Assembly (NCBI RefSeq): GCF_000685295.1
Contig: NZ_ARYL01000003.1
Span: 62,001 to 126,000 of the forward strand
Source of the DNA: Hyphomonas oceanitis SCH89
GTDB taxonomy: Bacteria > Pseudomonadota > Alphaproteobacteria > Caulobacterales > Hyphomonadaceae
Length of the DNA: 64,000 nucleotides
Direction of reading: 5' to 3'
Shown here: positions 57,385-64,000 of the stretch, piece by piece
Layout of the letters: every line of letters begins with the position of its first letter
Numbering within the stretch: position 1 is the first letter of the stretch
Made by a program: the position numbers and the translations under genes
Notes under the pieces: generated by a model
Seen by the model: the letters and a program-made list of their open reading frames with translations, nothing else
Database searches by the model: none
Told to the model about the DNA's origin: nothing

Positions 57385-57454
57385 GCTCATCCTGAGCGAA
57401 GTCGAAGGATCGCAACACGCCCCAGCTCGTCCTTCGACTTCGCTCAGGATGAGC
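57385..57454. repeat. Inverted-repeat element, family 2 copy 1
   Basis: A 70-base element with 25-base perfect inverted arms: GCTCATCCTGAGCGAAGTCG (then AAGGA) at 57385-57409 and its complement at 57430-57454. The 20-base centre differs from that of copy 2. It lies between parC and the pirin gene. Confidence 0.92.
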
Positions 57455-57556
57455 GCGGCTCTGGTGGCAACTATAAAGGCGCACTGAACCTCTAACCTTC
57501 CTCAATGGCCCTGCCGACCCTAAATAGTCGCCAGTAGCATTGAAGAGGAGACAGCC

Positions 57557-58417
57557 ATGTCCCAGCCCAAGCCCGTTTTGCGTATCCATCCTGCCGAGCG
57601 CGATGATATAGCCGATCTGGTAACGCGTCGGCCTGTGCCGGGGCGGGGCATCGATAATGTCGGCGCCTTCCTCTTCCTCAATCATCACGGGCCCCAGACC
57701 TACAAGCCGGGCAATCGCGGCCTGCCATTCGGGCCGCACCCGCATCGCGGGTTCGAGACGGTGACCTTCATCCTTGAGGGCAACCTCGCGCACCGCGACA
57801 GCGCCGGGCATGAAAGCATTATCAGCAAGGGCGGCGTGCAATGGATGACCGCCGGCAGCGGCCTCGTGCATGAAGAGGTCTCGCCGGAAGCGTTCAAGCG
57901 CAGCGGCGGGCCGATGGAAATATTGCAGCTATGGGTGAACCTGCCGTCCAAGCTGAAAATGGTCCAGCCGCGCTATATTGGCGTGCAGGCAGAGAAGATT
58001 CCGGTGGTGGAGACAGATGGTGTAAAGCTTCACCTCGTCTCGGGCGAATGGCAGGGCCAGACCGGCGCGATCGAGTCGCTGACGGGCGTGTTCATGACCT
58101 GGCTGGAGATGAAGGCGGGCAGCCGGATTGGGTTTGATTCGCTGGCGGGCCGCGATGTGTTTGCCTATGTCGCGCGCGGCGAGGTGGCGATCAACGGCAC
58201 GTCGGTGAAGGGCTTCAATCTCGCCGAACTCGGCGCGGGCGACAGTGTGGAACTGGTCGCCAGTTCTGACGCCGTGGTCCTGTTCGGCCATGCCGAGCCG
58301 ATTGACGAACCGATCGTTTCGCACGGCCCGTTCGTGATGAACACGGTCGCGGAAATCCACGAGGCCTATGCGGACTATCAGGCGGGCAAGTTCAGCGCGC
58401 CGGTGAATGTGGGTTAG
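57557..58417 (+). CDS. Pirin family protein
   Basis: A 286-residue bicupin of the pirin family. Metal ligands sit in FGPHPHRGFETVTFILEG near 56-73 and the paired GGVQWMTAGSGLVHEE near 94-109, as in pirins and bacterial quercetinase-like homologues. AAGAGGAGACAGCC precedes the ATG. Bacterial pirins have been linked to quercetin dioxygenase activity and to metabolic regulation; which applies here is unknown. The gene is bracketed by two near-identical inverted-repeat elements, a possible sign of movement or of recombination between the repeats. Confidence 0.94.
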   Translation: MSQPKPVLRIHPAERDDIADLVTRRPVPGRGIDNVGAFLFLNHHGPQTYKPGNRGLPFGPHPHRGFETVTFILEGNLAHRDSAGHESIISKGGVQWMTAGSGLVHEEVSPEAFKRSGGPMEILQLWVNLPSKLKMVQPRYIGVQAEKIPVVETDGVKLHLVSGEWQGQTGAIESLTGVFMTWLEMKAGSRIGFDSLAGRDVFAYVARGEVAINGTSVKGFNLAELGAGDSVELVASSDAVVLFGHAEPIDEPIVSHGPFVMNTVAEIHEAYADYQAGKFSAPVNVG

Positions 58418-58434
58418 GCCAACGGTTGCGGCAG

Positions 58435-58503
58435 GCTCATCCTGAGCGAAGTCGAAGGACGAGCCGGCGCGTGTTGCCATCCTTCGACTTCGCTCAGGAT
58501 GAG
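58435..58503. repeat. Inverted-repeat element, family 2 copy 2
   Basis: A 69-base element whose arms are the same as copy 1 at 57385-57454: the left arm is identical over 25 bases (58435-58459) and the right arm over 24 (58480-58503). It lies between the pirin stop and the sirtuin stop, so the elements flank pirin on both sides. Confidence 0.92.
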
Positions 58504-58519
58504 TGCAGCTCTTGTGGAA

Positions 58520-59269
58520 TCATAATGCCAGCTGCTCCACAACGTCGCTCATCAGCGGGCCGATCTCGGTGTGCAGCACAAGGTCTGCCATCTGGTCCTG
58601 ATCGGTCGCCTCGCGGTTGACGATGACGAGTTTCGCGCCGTTGCGCTTGGCTTCGAGCGGTATGCCGGCGGCGGGGTAGACGACGAGAGATGAGCCAAGC
58701 ACGAGGCAGAGGTCGCACAGCAGCGCCTCTTCGGCGGCATGGGCCATTTCGGCTTCCGGCATGGCTTGGCCAAACGAGATGGTCGCGGTCTTGATGAGGC
58801 CCTTGCAGAAGATGCAGGTGAGATCTTCGCCTGCCTCCCAGCGGGATTTGAGCTTTTCGATCTCGTAGCGCTTTCCGCAATTGAGGCAGCGGGCATAGGT
58901 GGCGTTGCCATGGATCTCGATTACCTGATCGGCTGGCACGCCGGAATCCTGATGCAAATTGTCGACATTCTGCGTCACCACCGCGCCGACCTTGCCAGTA
59001 GTGACGAGTTTCGCGATCGCATCATGGCCGGCATTGGGGCTGGCATCGGTCCAGCCGGCCGAGCGGTTGAAGACGCGGGTCCAGGACTCGTGGCGCTTCT
59101 CGGCGGAGGACACAAAGTCCTGGAAATAGATCGGCGCCATCTTGGACCACACGCCGCCGGGGCTGCGAAAATCCGGTATGCCGCTCTCTGTGGAAATGCC
59201 CGCACCCGTGAAAACCATCACGCGGGTGGCGGCGTCGATCATGCGCGCAAGGGTGGCAGCATCGGACAT
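58520..59269 (-). CDS. cobB: Sir2-type NAD-dependent protein deacylase
   Basis: Removes acyl groups from protein lysines using NAD. It has 249 residues. Motifs: FTGAGISTESGIPDFRS at about 20-36, TQNVDNLHQ near 99-107, the catalytic His in EIHGNATYARCLNCGKRYE, and a zinc module with CLNC and CIFC. The GSSLVVYPAAGIP and IVNREAT segments complete the NAD fold. It lies on the opposite strand to pirin, with repeats on both sides of the gene. Confidence 0.95.
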   Translation of the reverse strand: MSDAATLARMIDAATRVMVFTGAGISTESGIPDFRSPGGVWSKMAPIYFQDFVSSAEKRHESWTRVFNRSAGWTDASPNAGHDAIAKLVTTGKVGAVVTQNVDNLHQDSGVPADQVIEIHGNATYARCLNCGKRYEIEKLKSRWEAGEDLTCIFCKGLIKTATISFGQAMPEAEMAHAAEEALLCDLCLVLGSSLVVYPAAGIPLEAKRNGAKLVIVNREATDQDQMADLVLHTEIGPLMSDVVEQLAL

Positions 59270-59323
59270 GGATATGATGCTACATGACTTATCGGCGAAG
59301 GCCAGACACTGATTTTCTGTTTT

Positions 59324-59455
59324 CCCTCACCTCCTACATTCTTCGGGTGCGGGTCCCCCCTCTCCCAGAGGGAGAGGGGTTGCCGCTCTGAGTGACTTAA
59401 CCCCTCTCCCTCTGGGAGAGGAGGGGCCCATCGCATAGCGATGGGAGGTGAGGGG
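59324..59455. repeat. Palindromic intergenic repeat, family 1 copy B
   Basis: A 132-base element, closely related to copy A at 27776-27911: same CCCTCACCTCC start, CCCTCTCCC/GGGAGAGGG hairpins around a CTCTGAGTGACTTAACC centre, an ATCGC/GCGAT hairpin and the GGGAGGTGAGGGG end. Relative to copy A the ATCGC hairpin is at the other end, so it is inverted relative to A. It directly abuts the stop codon of the SRPBCC gene. Confidence 0.88.
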
Positions 59456-59911
59456 TTATTTATACATGCCCTCGCGCAGGTTGATGCCATGCTCGACATA
59501 AGCCTTCATGGCACAGAGCATCTGCATCCATCCCGAACAATTGCCATAGGAGGATTTCAGGCCGGACGGGGTTTCGCGCCAGCCTTCTTCGGCGATGGTG
59601 ACAAGGGTGCGGCCGTCATCTGTGGGCTCGAAGCGCATCGTGACTGTGGTCTGATAGGGCGCGGAGGCCGCCGGATCGTGTGCGTCCCATTTGAGGATGA
59701 TACGCTTGTCCTTTTCCACCTCGACGACATGGACCGGGAAGGCGCCGGGAAAGTCGCTGAAATCCCACGTCACAATGGCGCCTGTCTCGATACGCCCCTT
59801 CGCGCCGCCCGTGGTGAAATAGGCTGACAGTTTGTCCGGGTTCACGACAGCTTCGAACACTTCGGATACCGGGCGGTTGATACGGCCGCTGATTTCAAAT
59901 TTCAGGTCCAT
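59456..59911 (-). CDS. SRPBCC (AHSA1-like) domain protein
   Basis: A 151-residue START-like protein of the AHSA1 subgroup. Typical: ISGRINRPVSEVFEAVVNPDKLSAYF at the N-terminus, then TWDFSDFPGAFPVHVVEVEKDKRIILKWD, and a C-terminal helix SGWMQMLCAMKAYVEHG. Start at 59911 has a strong AAGGAG. It is divergent from an ArsR-type regulator, an extremely common pair, and a palindrome between them is the likely common operator. Function of this SRPBCC group is undefined; a hydrophobic ligand pocket is expected. Confidence 0.9.
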   Translation of the reverse strand: MDLKFEISGRINRPVSEVFEAVVNPDKLSAYFTTGGAKGRIETGAIVTWDFSDFPGAFPVHVVEVEKDKRIILKWDAHDPAASAPYQTTVTMRFEPTDDGRTLVTIAEEGWRETPSGLKSSYGNCSGWMQMLCAMKAYVEHGINLREGMYK

Positions 59912-59938
59912 CACATCACTCCTTGTCTTGGCCCCAAT

Positions 59939-59960
59939 CATGTTATAAAAATATAACATG
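59939..59960. promoter_or_regulatory. Palindromic operator of the ArsR/SRPBCC pair
   Basis: Perfect inverted repeat: CATGTTATA, four A, TATAACATG. It lies in the 46-base gap between the two divergent start codons, and the ArsR start codon (59958-59960) forms the last three bases of the palindrome. The AT-rich centre could serve as -10 element in both directions. Position and symmetry suit autorepression by the dimeric ArsR-type protein. Confidence 0.8.
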
Positions 59961-60302
59961 TCAAGTGATGATCAAACCGACCTCGTCTTCAAGGCCCTCG
60001 CGGCGGCCATAAGGCGCGACCTGATGGATGCCCTGAAGGACAATCCGCAGACCACCGGCGAGCTGTGCGCGCGCTTTGACAGGTTGAATCGCTGCACGGT
60101 GATGCAGCACCTTGGCGTGCTGGAGGAGGCGGGCCTCGTGATCGCCCGCAAGCAGGGGCGCCAGCGCTGGAACTATCTCAATGCCCTGCCGATCAAGCAG
60201 ATCCATGACCGCTGGATTGGCGCCTATGCCTCCGGCGCTGTCGACCTGCTGGCGCGCATGAAGGACGACATGGAAAACCTCCCGGCCAACGAAGAGGCGT
60301 AA
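59958..60302 (+). CDS. ArsR-family transcriptional regulator
   Basis: A 114-residue winged-helix repressor. The DLVFKALAAAIRRDLMDALKDN opening is the ArsR-type helix pair, and the recognition helix region is RLNRCTVMQHLGVLEEAGLVIARKQGRQRWNYL at about 42-74. No CxC metal site of the classical metal-sensing ArsR is present, so the signal is not arsenic or cadmium in the usual way. The start codon lies inside the palindromic operator, without a visible ribosome binding site, which suggests a leaderless message. The partner gene is the divergent SRPBCC protein. Confidence 0.93.
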   Translation: MSSDDQTDLVFKALAAAIRRDLMDALKDNPQTTGELCARFDRLNRCTVMQHLGVLEEAGLVIARKQGRQRWNYLNALPIKQIHDRWIGAYASGAVDLLARMKDDMENLPANEEA

Positions 60303-60325
60303 GCGTGCTTGCCACAGTGTCATTC

Positions 60326-60344
60326 AATCGATAAAATCGATTGA
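60326..60344. promoter_or_regulatory. Inverted repeat upstream of the YeiH-like gene
   Basis: CAATCGAT, three A, ATCGATTG, a perfect eight-base inverted repeat, ~34 bases before the yeiH-like start. It is flanked by T and A (T-N-A type layout used by LysR regulators). The LysR gene downstream is the obvious candidate binder. Operator function is inferred. Confidence 0.5.
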
Positions 60345-60377
60345 TAATACAATTATACACCGTTGGAATGATTGTTC

Positions 60378-61463
60378 ATGGCCCTGTATCTCAAAGGGAT
60401 TCCCATGAAGGCCGAGATGATGCTGACCCTGTTCCACACACAAACCCATGCGCCAAAAACAGTCGTGCCCACTACGCCCGGCATCCTGCCGGGCCTGTTG
60501 CTGGCCTCGCTGATCGCGGCAGCGGCCTTTGCGCTGCGCATGCTGCCGGGCGTCCATGCACTGAGCCCGCTGATCCTCGCCATCCTGCTTGGCATGGCTT
60601 TCCACAACCTGATCGGAACACCGGCCAGCGCCAAAGCGGGCGTCAGGTTCAGCCTGAAGCGCGTGCTGCGCGCCGGGATTGTGCTGCTCGGACTGCAGCT
60701 GACGCTGTCGCAAGTCGTGGCTGTTGGCGGCACAGGTGTGCTGGTGATCGCGGTGACGCTCGTCTCGACCTTCGCCTTCACGGTCTGGCTGGGCCGCATG
60801 CTGAAAGTGGACGCGCGGCTGACAGAGCTGATCGCGGCGGGCACGTCAATCTGCGGCGCGTCGGCCGTGATCGCCACCAATACGGTGACGCGGGCGCGAG
60901 ACGAGGATGTCGCCTATGCGGTGGCTTGCGTGACCGTTTTCGGGTCATTGTCCATGATGCTTTACCCCGTGCTGGGCGGCCTGATGGACCTCGGGCCTCA
61001 CGCCTTTGGTCTTTGGGCCGGGGCATCAATCCACGAGGTCGCGCAAGTCGTGGCGGCGGCTTACCAGCGCGGCACGGAGGCCGGGGAATTCGGCACGATT
61101 GCCAAACTGACCCGCGTCATGATGCTGGCGCCCATGGTGCTCGGGCTCGGCATGCTGGCCGCGCGGCGCCTCAAGGCATCGGGCGGGGAGGCAAGCCGCA
61201 CGGCGCCGCCGCTGCCATGGTTCGTGTTCGGCTTCATCGCCATGGTCGGCGTGGCGAGTCTGGGTGTTGTTCCGCACGCGGTGTTGCAGCCCGTCTCCAC
61301 CGCCACGCAATTCCTGCTCGCCATTGCGCTTGCCGCCATGGGCCTTGAGACAGACGTAAGAAAGCTCGCGGCGGAGGGCTTTCGCCCGGCCCTTGTCGGT
61401 GCGGGCGGGTGGATATTCATTACATTGGTCAGCCTTGTGCTGATCCGGCTCACGACGGGATAA
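60378..61463 (+). CDS. yeiH: YeiH-type putative sulphate exporter family protein
   Basis: A 361-residue inner-membrane protein with about ten segments, UPF0324/YeiH family. Markers: [19 protein letters not shown] near 57-75, [14 protein letters not shown] near 95-108, and [34 protein letters not shown] near 155-188, then [15 protein letters not shown] near 214-228. The start is unsure: ATG 60378 has GGAA upstream at nine bases, and ATG 60405 is an alternative. In E. coli yeiH also sits beside a LysR gene (yeiE). The transported substrate is not firmly known. Confidence 0.85.
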   Translation: MALYLKGIPMKAEMMLTLFHTQTHAPKTVVPTTPGILPGLLLASLIAAAAFALRMLPGVHALSPLILAILLGMAFHNLIGTPASAKAGVRFSLKRVLRAGIVLLGLQLTLSQVVAVGGTGVLVIAVTLVSTFAFTVWLGRMLKVDARLTELIAAGTSICGASAVIATNTVTRARDEDVAYAVACVTVFGSLSMMLYPVLGGLMDLGPHAFGLWAGASIHEVAQVVAAAYQRGTEAGEFGTIAKLTRVMMLAPMVLGLGMLAARRLKASGGEASRTAPPLPWFVFGFIAMVGVASLGVVPHAVLQPVSTATQFLLAIALAAMGLETDVRKLAAEGFRPALVGAGGWIFITLVSLVLIRLTTG

Positions 61464-61470
61464 GCCTTCA

Positions 61471-62370
61471 ATGACGCTCGAACAGCTCCGCATTTTCGTC
61501 GCCGTCGCCGAGCGGGAACACATGACCCGCGCGGCCGAGGCGCTGAACCTGACCCAGAGTGCGACAAGCGCGGCGATTGCTGCGCTGGAAGAGCGTCATG
61601 ACGTGAAGCTGTTTGACCGGGTTGGGCGGCGCATCGTGCTGACGCAGACCGGGCATGCCTTCCTGGACGAGGCCCGCGCCGTTCTCGCCCGCGCGACACT
61701 GGCTGTGCAGGCGCTGGACGATCTGGCGGGCCTGCGCCGTGGGGTGTTGCGGCTTGGGGCCAGCCAGACGGTGGCGAACTATTGGCTGCCGCCGCTGATG
61801 CAGGCTTTCAGGCTGGCGCATCCCGGCGTGACGCTGGACCTGCAGATAGGCAATACGGAGCAGATCGCCGAAGCCGTTGCGGACCTGTCGGTCGATCTCG
61901 GCATCGTGGAGGGCAAACCACAGCGCAATGACCTGAAGCAAACGGCTGTGACCGGCGACCGGACAGCGCTTATCGTGCCGAAGGGCCATGAGTGGACCGG
62001 GAAGCCCCCGCGAACGGGCAAGGATTACCGCGCGGCGCGCTGGGTGCTCCGCGAGCCGGGCTCAGGCACGCGGGCGATGCTGCAAGACTTGCTGGCCGGC
62101 CATGGCCTCACCCTTGGTGATCTCGATGTGGCGCTCGAACTGCCCTCGAACGAGGCCGTGCGGTCCGCCGTGCAGGCGGGCGCAGGCGCAAGCCTGTTGT
62201 CGATGCTGGTGGCGGAGCCGTCGATCATGGCGGGGACATTGTGCGAAGTGGCGGTCGGCCTGCCGCCGCGCAGTTTCCACATCCTGCGCCACAAGGAACG
62301 CCATGAAACGGGGCTGGAACAGGCCTTTATCCGCCTCGCCGACGCGCAGGGTCCAGACGCGGAAGCCTGA
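61471..62370 (+). CDS. LysR-family transcriptional regulator
   Basis: A 299-residue LysR regulator: N-terminal helix-turn-helix (QLRIFVAVAEREHMTRAAEALNLTQSATSAAIAALEE, about 5-41) and the substrate-binding domain from about residue 90 (GVLRLGASQTVANYWLPPLM). The ligand domain resembles CysB/YeiE-type regulators. It starts seven bases after the YeiH-type gene and is co-transcribed with it, unlike the common divergent LysR layout. It is therefore likely to control its own operon, perhaps via the inverted repeat at 60326. Confidence 0.92.
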   Translation: MTLEQLRIFVAVAEREHMTRAAEALNLTQSATSAAIAALEERHDVKLFDRVGRRIVLTQTGHAFLDEARAVLARATLAVQALDDLAGLRRGVLRLGASQTVANYWLPPLMQAFRLAHPGVTLDLQIGNTEQIAEAVADLSVDLGIVEGKPQRNDLKQTAVTGDRTALIVPKGHEWTGKPPRTGKDYRAARWVLREPGSGTRAMLQDLLAGHGLTLGDLDVALELPSNEAVRSAVQAGAGASLLSMLVAEPSIMAGTLCEVAVGLPPRSFHILRHKERHETGLEQAFIRLADAQGPDAEA

Positions 62371-62444
62371 CATCCGAGGCGTCACTTGCCTCTGCGGCAG
62401 ATGGCGGTTACGCCTGATATATCGTTTTTGTGGAGGGACGGCCC

Positions 62445-63008
62445 ATGAGCCCCATTCTGATCGTACTTGCGATCGCAGTCGCCATCGTCGGCTTTATTAT
62501 CCTTATCTACAACGGACTGGTGATGAAGCGCCAGCGGGTCAACCAGGCCTTTGCCGACGTGGATGTGCAGCTGAAGCAACGCCAGAACCTGATCCCGAAC
62601 CTCGTCGAAACCGTGAAGGGCTATGCCAAGCACGAGCAGGAGACATTCCAGCAGGTGATCGCGGCGCGCGCAGCGGCCCAGTCGGCCTCGACACCGGCCG
62701 AAATGAGCCAGGCCGAAGGCATGCTGACCGGCGCATTGGGCAAGCTGTTCGCGCTGGCCGAGGCCTATCCTGACCTGAAAGCCAACCAGAACTTCATCCA
62801 GTTGCAGAACGAGCTGTCGACCATCGAAGACAAGCTGGCCGCCGCGCGCCGCTTCTACAACTCGGCCGTTCAGGACTACAACACGTCGCGCGAACAGTTC
62901 CCGGGGTCTGTCATCGCTGGCATGTTCAGCTTCGAGCCGCGTGACTTCTTCGACGTCGGCGTGGAAGGCCGCGAGGCGCTCTCGACGCCGCCGGAAGTTA
63001 AGTTCTAG
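62445..63008 (+). CDS. lemA: LemA family protein
   Basis: A 187-residue protein with one N-terminal membrane helix (ILIVLAIAVAIVGFIILIYN) and a long helical-bundle domain: NGLVMKRQRVNQAFADVDVQLKQRQNLIPNLVETVKGYAKHE, then the C-terminal AARRFYNSAVQDYNTSREQFPGSVIA block, the hallmark of LemA. GGAGGG lies before the ATG. The usual partner (a TPM/YgcG-type protein) is not next to it. Cellular function is poorly defined; envelope stress has been proposed for relatives. Confidence 0.94.
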   Translation: MSPILIVLAIAVAIVGFIILIYNGLVMKRQRVNQAFADVDVQLKQRQNLIPNLVETVKGYAKHEQETFQQVIAARAAAQSASTPAEMSQAEGMLTGALGKLFALAEAYPDLKANQNFIQLQNELSTIEDKLAAARRFYNSAVQDYNTSREQFPGSVIAGMFSFEPRDFFDVGVEGREALSTPPEVKF

Positions 63009-63059
63009 TCAGAGCGTTTATCATGTAGGGTGCCTCCCATGCCTGTCGTGGGAGGACGC

Positions 63060-63392
63060 ATGATGAAACCTTATCTATTTGTATCGGCCCTGTTTCTGGG
63101 CGCGTGCGTCAGTTCCGGCGCAAGCTGGAGCGCATCGACCTGGGACGGCCTCGTACCGCAGACGATTGCGACGCAGAATTATGCCTTCATGGCCGCGCCG
63201 ATGGCGGGGCAGGGCTTCAAGCTGAAACTCTCAATCAAGACCGATGGCAGCTTTGGTGTCGCCAATGCGGGCCCGCCAACGGATGACCAGCTGACAGAGG
63301 CCGCCATCGTCGCGGCGCCGGATGGCTGCACGTTTGTGTCGCTCGAACGCACGCCGGATGGCGGGGCGGAAGCCGCTTACGATTGTAAATAG
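63060..63392 (+). CDS. Small lipoprotein
   Basis: A 110-residue lipoprotein with signal peptide and LGAC lipobox (Cys16). The mature part is a beta-rich domain (GQGFKLKLSIKTDGSFGV), with two Cys near the end (DGCTF and DCK) that may pair. GGGAGGACGC is the ribosome binding site. No recognised domain; probably periplasmic or outer-membrane-associated. Confidence 0.75.
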   Translation: MMKPYLFVSALFLGACVSSGASWSASTWDGLVPQTIATQNYAFMAAPMAGQGFKLKLSIKTDGSFGVANAGPPTDDQLTEAAIVAAPDGCTFVSLERTPDGGAEAAYDCK

Positions 63393-63403
63393 GTTGAGCC
63401 TCT

Positions 63404-63500
63404 AACTTCATCCGCAGTCCCGGCGAACGCCGGGACCTCAGGCAATTGAAGCAGGAAGCCAGCCGCAAGAGACCCCGGCGTACGCCGGGGATGCGGAGTT
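63404..63500. repeat. Palindromic intergenic repeat, family 3
   Basis: Two GC-rich palindromes in tandem: TCCCGGCGAACGCCGGGA at 63418-63435 and CCCCGGCGTACGCCGGGG at about 63473-63490, with roughly complementary AACTTCATCCGCA and ATGCGGAGTT outer flanks. They lie at the converging ends of the lipoprotein and aminotransferase genes, which need a terminator; the structure could help. The element is a single copy in this window. Confidence 0.8.
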
Positions 63501-63501
63501 A

Positions 63502-64000
63502 TTATAGGGATTGAGCCTCGCCGCGCGCCCTGAACCATGGCGTGATCCGCTCGAGCGCATCCTCCAGCTCCGGGGTTGAGACGGCGAACGAGAAGCGCAT
63601 GAACTTGTGGCCGTTGACCGGGTCGAAATCGACGCCGGGGGCGGTGGCGACGCCAGTGTCTTTCAAGAGCTGCATGCAGAAGCCGAGGCTATCATCGGTG
63701 AAGCGCGAGATGTCCGCATAGATATAGAAGGCGCCGTCGGGTGGGGCGATGCGTTCGAGGCCGAGCGCGGGCAGGGCGGCCAGCATCAGGTCGCGGTTGC
63801 GGCGGTATGTGTCGAGGTGGCCTTCCAGCTCGTCGCGGCAATCCATGGCGACGAGGCCCGCGTGCTGGGAAAGCGATGGCGCGGTGAGGAACATGTTGCC
63901 GATATAGGCGGCCGTGCGGCTGGCCATGCTGTCGGGCGAAACGATCCAGCCGAGACGCCAGCCCGCCATGGAGAAGTATTTCGAGAATGAGTTGATGACG
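63502..64000 (-). CDS. Class I/II aminotransferase, C-terminal part (5' partial)
   Basis: The reading frame runs off the right edge, so only the last ~165 residues are seen. The fragment starts within the PLP-lysine motif NSFSKYFSMAGWRLGW, the class I aspartate-type aminotransferase signature. It has DGAFYIYADISRF and HKFMRFSFAVSTPELEDALERI toward the C-terminus (RFSFA corresponds to the Arg that binds the substrate carboxylate). A pyridoxal-phosphate-dependent amino-acid aminotransferase; its substrate cannot be named without the N-terminal half. It ends just beyond the family 3 repeat. Confidence 0.92.
   Translation of the reverse strand, partial: VINSFSKYFSMAGWRLGWIVSPDSMASRTAAYIGNMFLTAPSLSQHAGLVAMDCRDELEGHLDTYRRNRDLMLAALPALGLERIAPPDGAFYIYADISRFTDDSLGFCMQLLKDTGVATAPGVDFDPVNGHKFMRFSFAVSTPELEDALERITPWFRARGEAQSL

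Noticed and set aside
59958-60302. Arsenic or metal resistance function for the ArsR-type gene
   Set aside because: The metal-binding Cys motif is absent and the partner gene is an SRPBCC protein, not a metal pump or reductase.

Overview
The window looks like a chromosomal segment of a high-GC alphaproteobacterium, most likely in the Caulobacterales/Hyphomonadaceae neighbourhood. Three things suggest this: the ileS-lspA-bamF-M16 peptidase pair order, the rpoZ-rsh-pyrE-pdxJ-acpS-rnc-era-recO order, and a perfect GTTC-N7-GTTC SOS box (the alphaproteobacterial LexA consensus) in front of uvrA. Most genes encode housekeeping functions. I see no rRNA, tRNA, CRISPR array, transposase, prophage or integrase.

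Layout. 1-2.4 kb: three tandem related membrane proteins, the first cut by the window edge. 2.4-12.7 kb: uvrA and ssb (divergent), a lipoprotein-type class D beta-lactamase, gyrA, coaD, a secreted cyclophilin and queA. 12.7-16 kb (minus strand): two paralogous small secreted proteins, then an operon of an SDR, CsaA, a hotdog thioesterase and an unknown protein. 16-24.5 kb: a single-chain DUF262/DUF1524 restriction-like protein, an FAH-family hydrolase, a degenerate metallo-beta-lactamase-fold lipoprotein, a TipF-like EAL protein, a HAD phosphatase, a MaoC hydratase, ribF and a YbjN-like protein. 24.7-31.8 kb: ileS, lspA, bamF and an M16 pair with one catalytic and one non-catalytic subunit.

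31.8-37.5 kb (mostly minus strand): an NrtR-like regulator, an HD hydrolase, a KAS III enzyme, two small lipoproteins, tag, ygfZ and bioY. 37.6-45.2 kb: a translationally coupled run of pyrC, an HD hydrolase, a voltage-sensor-type potassium channel with a C-terminal zinc ribbon, and a feruloyl-CoA synthase-like ligase; then a ThDP enzyme and two small membrane proteins. 45.5-53.1 kb: a NYN nuclease, then rpoZ-rsh-pyrE-pdxJ-acpS-rnc-era-recO, without the lepB often found next to rnc. 53.1-64 kb: GST and MAPEG proteins, an extensin-like protein, parC, pirin, a sirtuin, a divergent SRPBCC/ArsR pair sharing a palindromic operator, a YeiH-type exporter with a LysR regulator, lemA, a small lipoprotein and the edge of an aminotransferase.

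The accessory-type signals are: the beta-lactamase, the DUF262 protein, three families of intergenic palindromic repeats (about 27.8, 52.2, 57.4, 58.4, 59.3 and 63.4 kb), a low-GC patch inside the ileS editing domain, the channel operon, and the dead-enzyme-like lipoprotein at 18.7 kb. Nothing here is clearly a new multi-gene system. The best candidates for follow-up are the DUF262 protein, the channel operon, the beta-lactamase and the ileS patch. All residue and base counts were made by hand.
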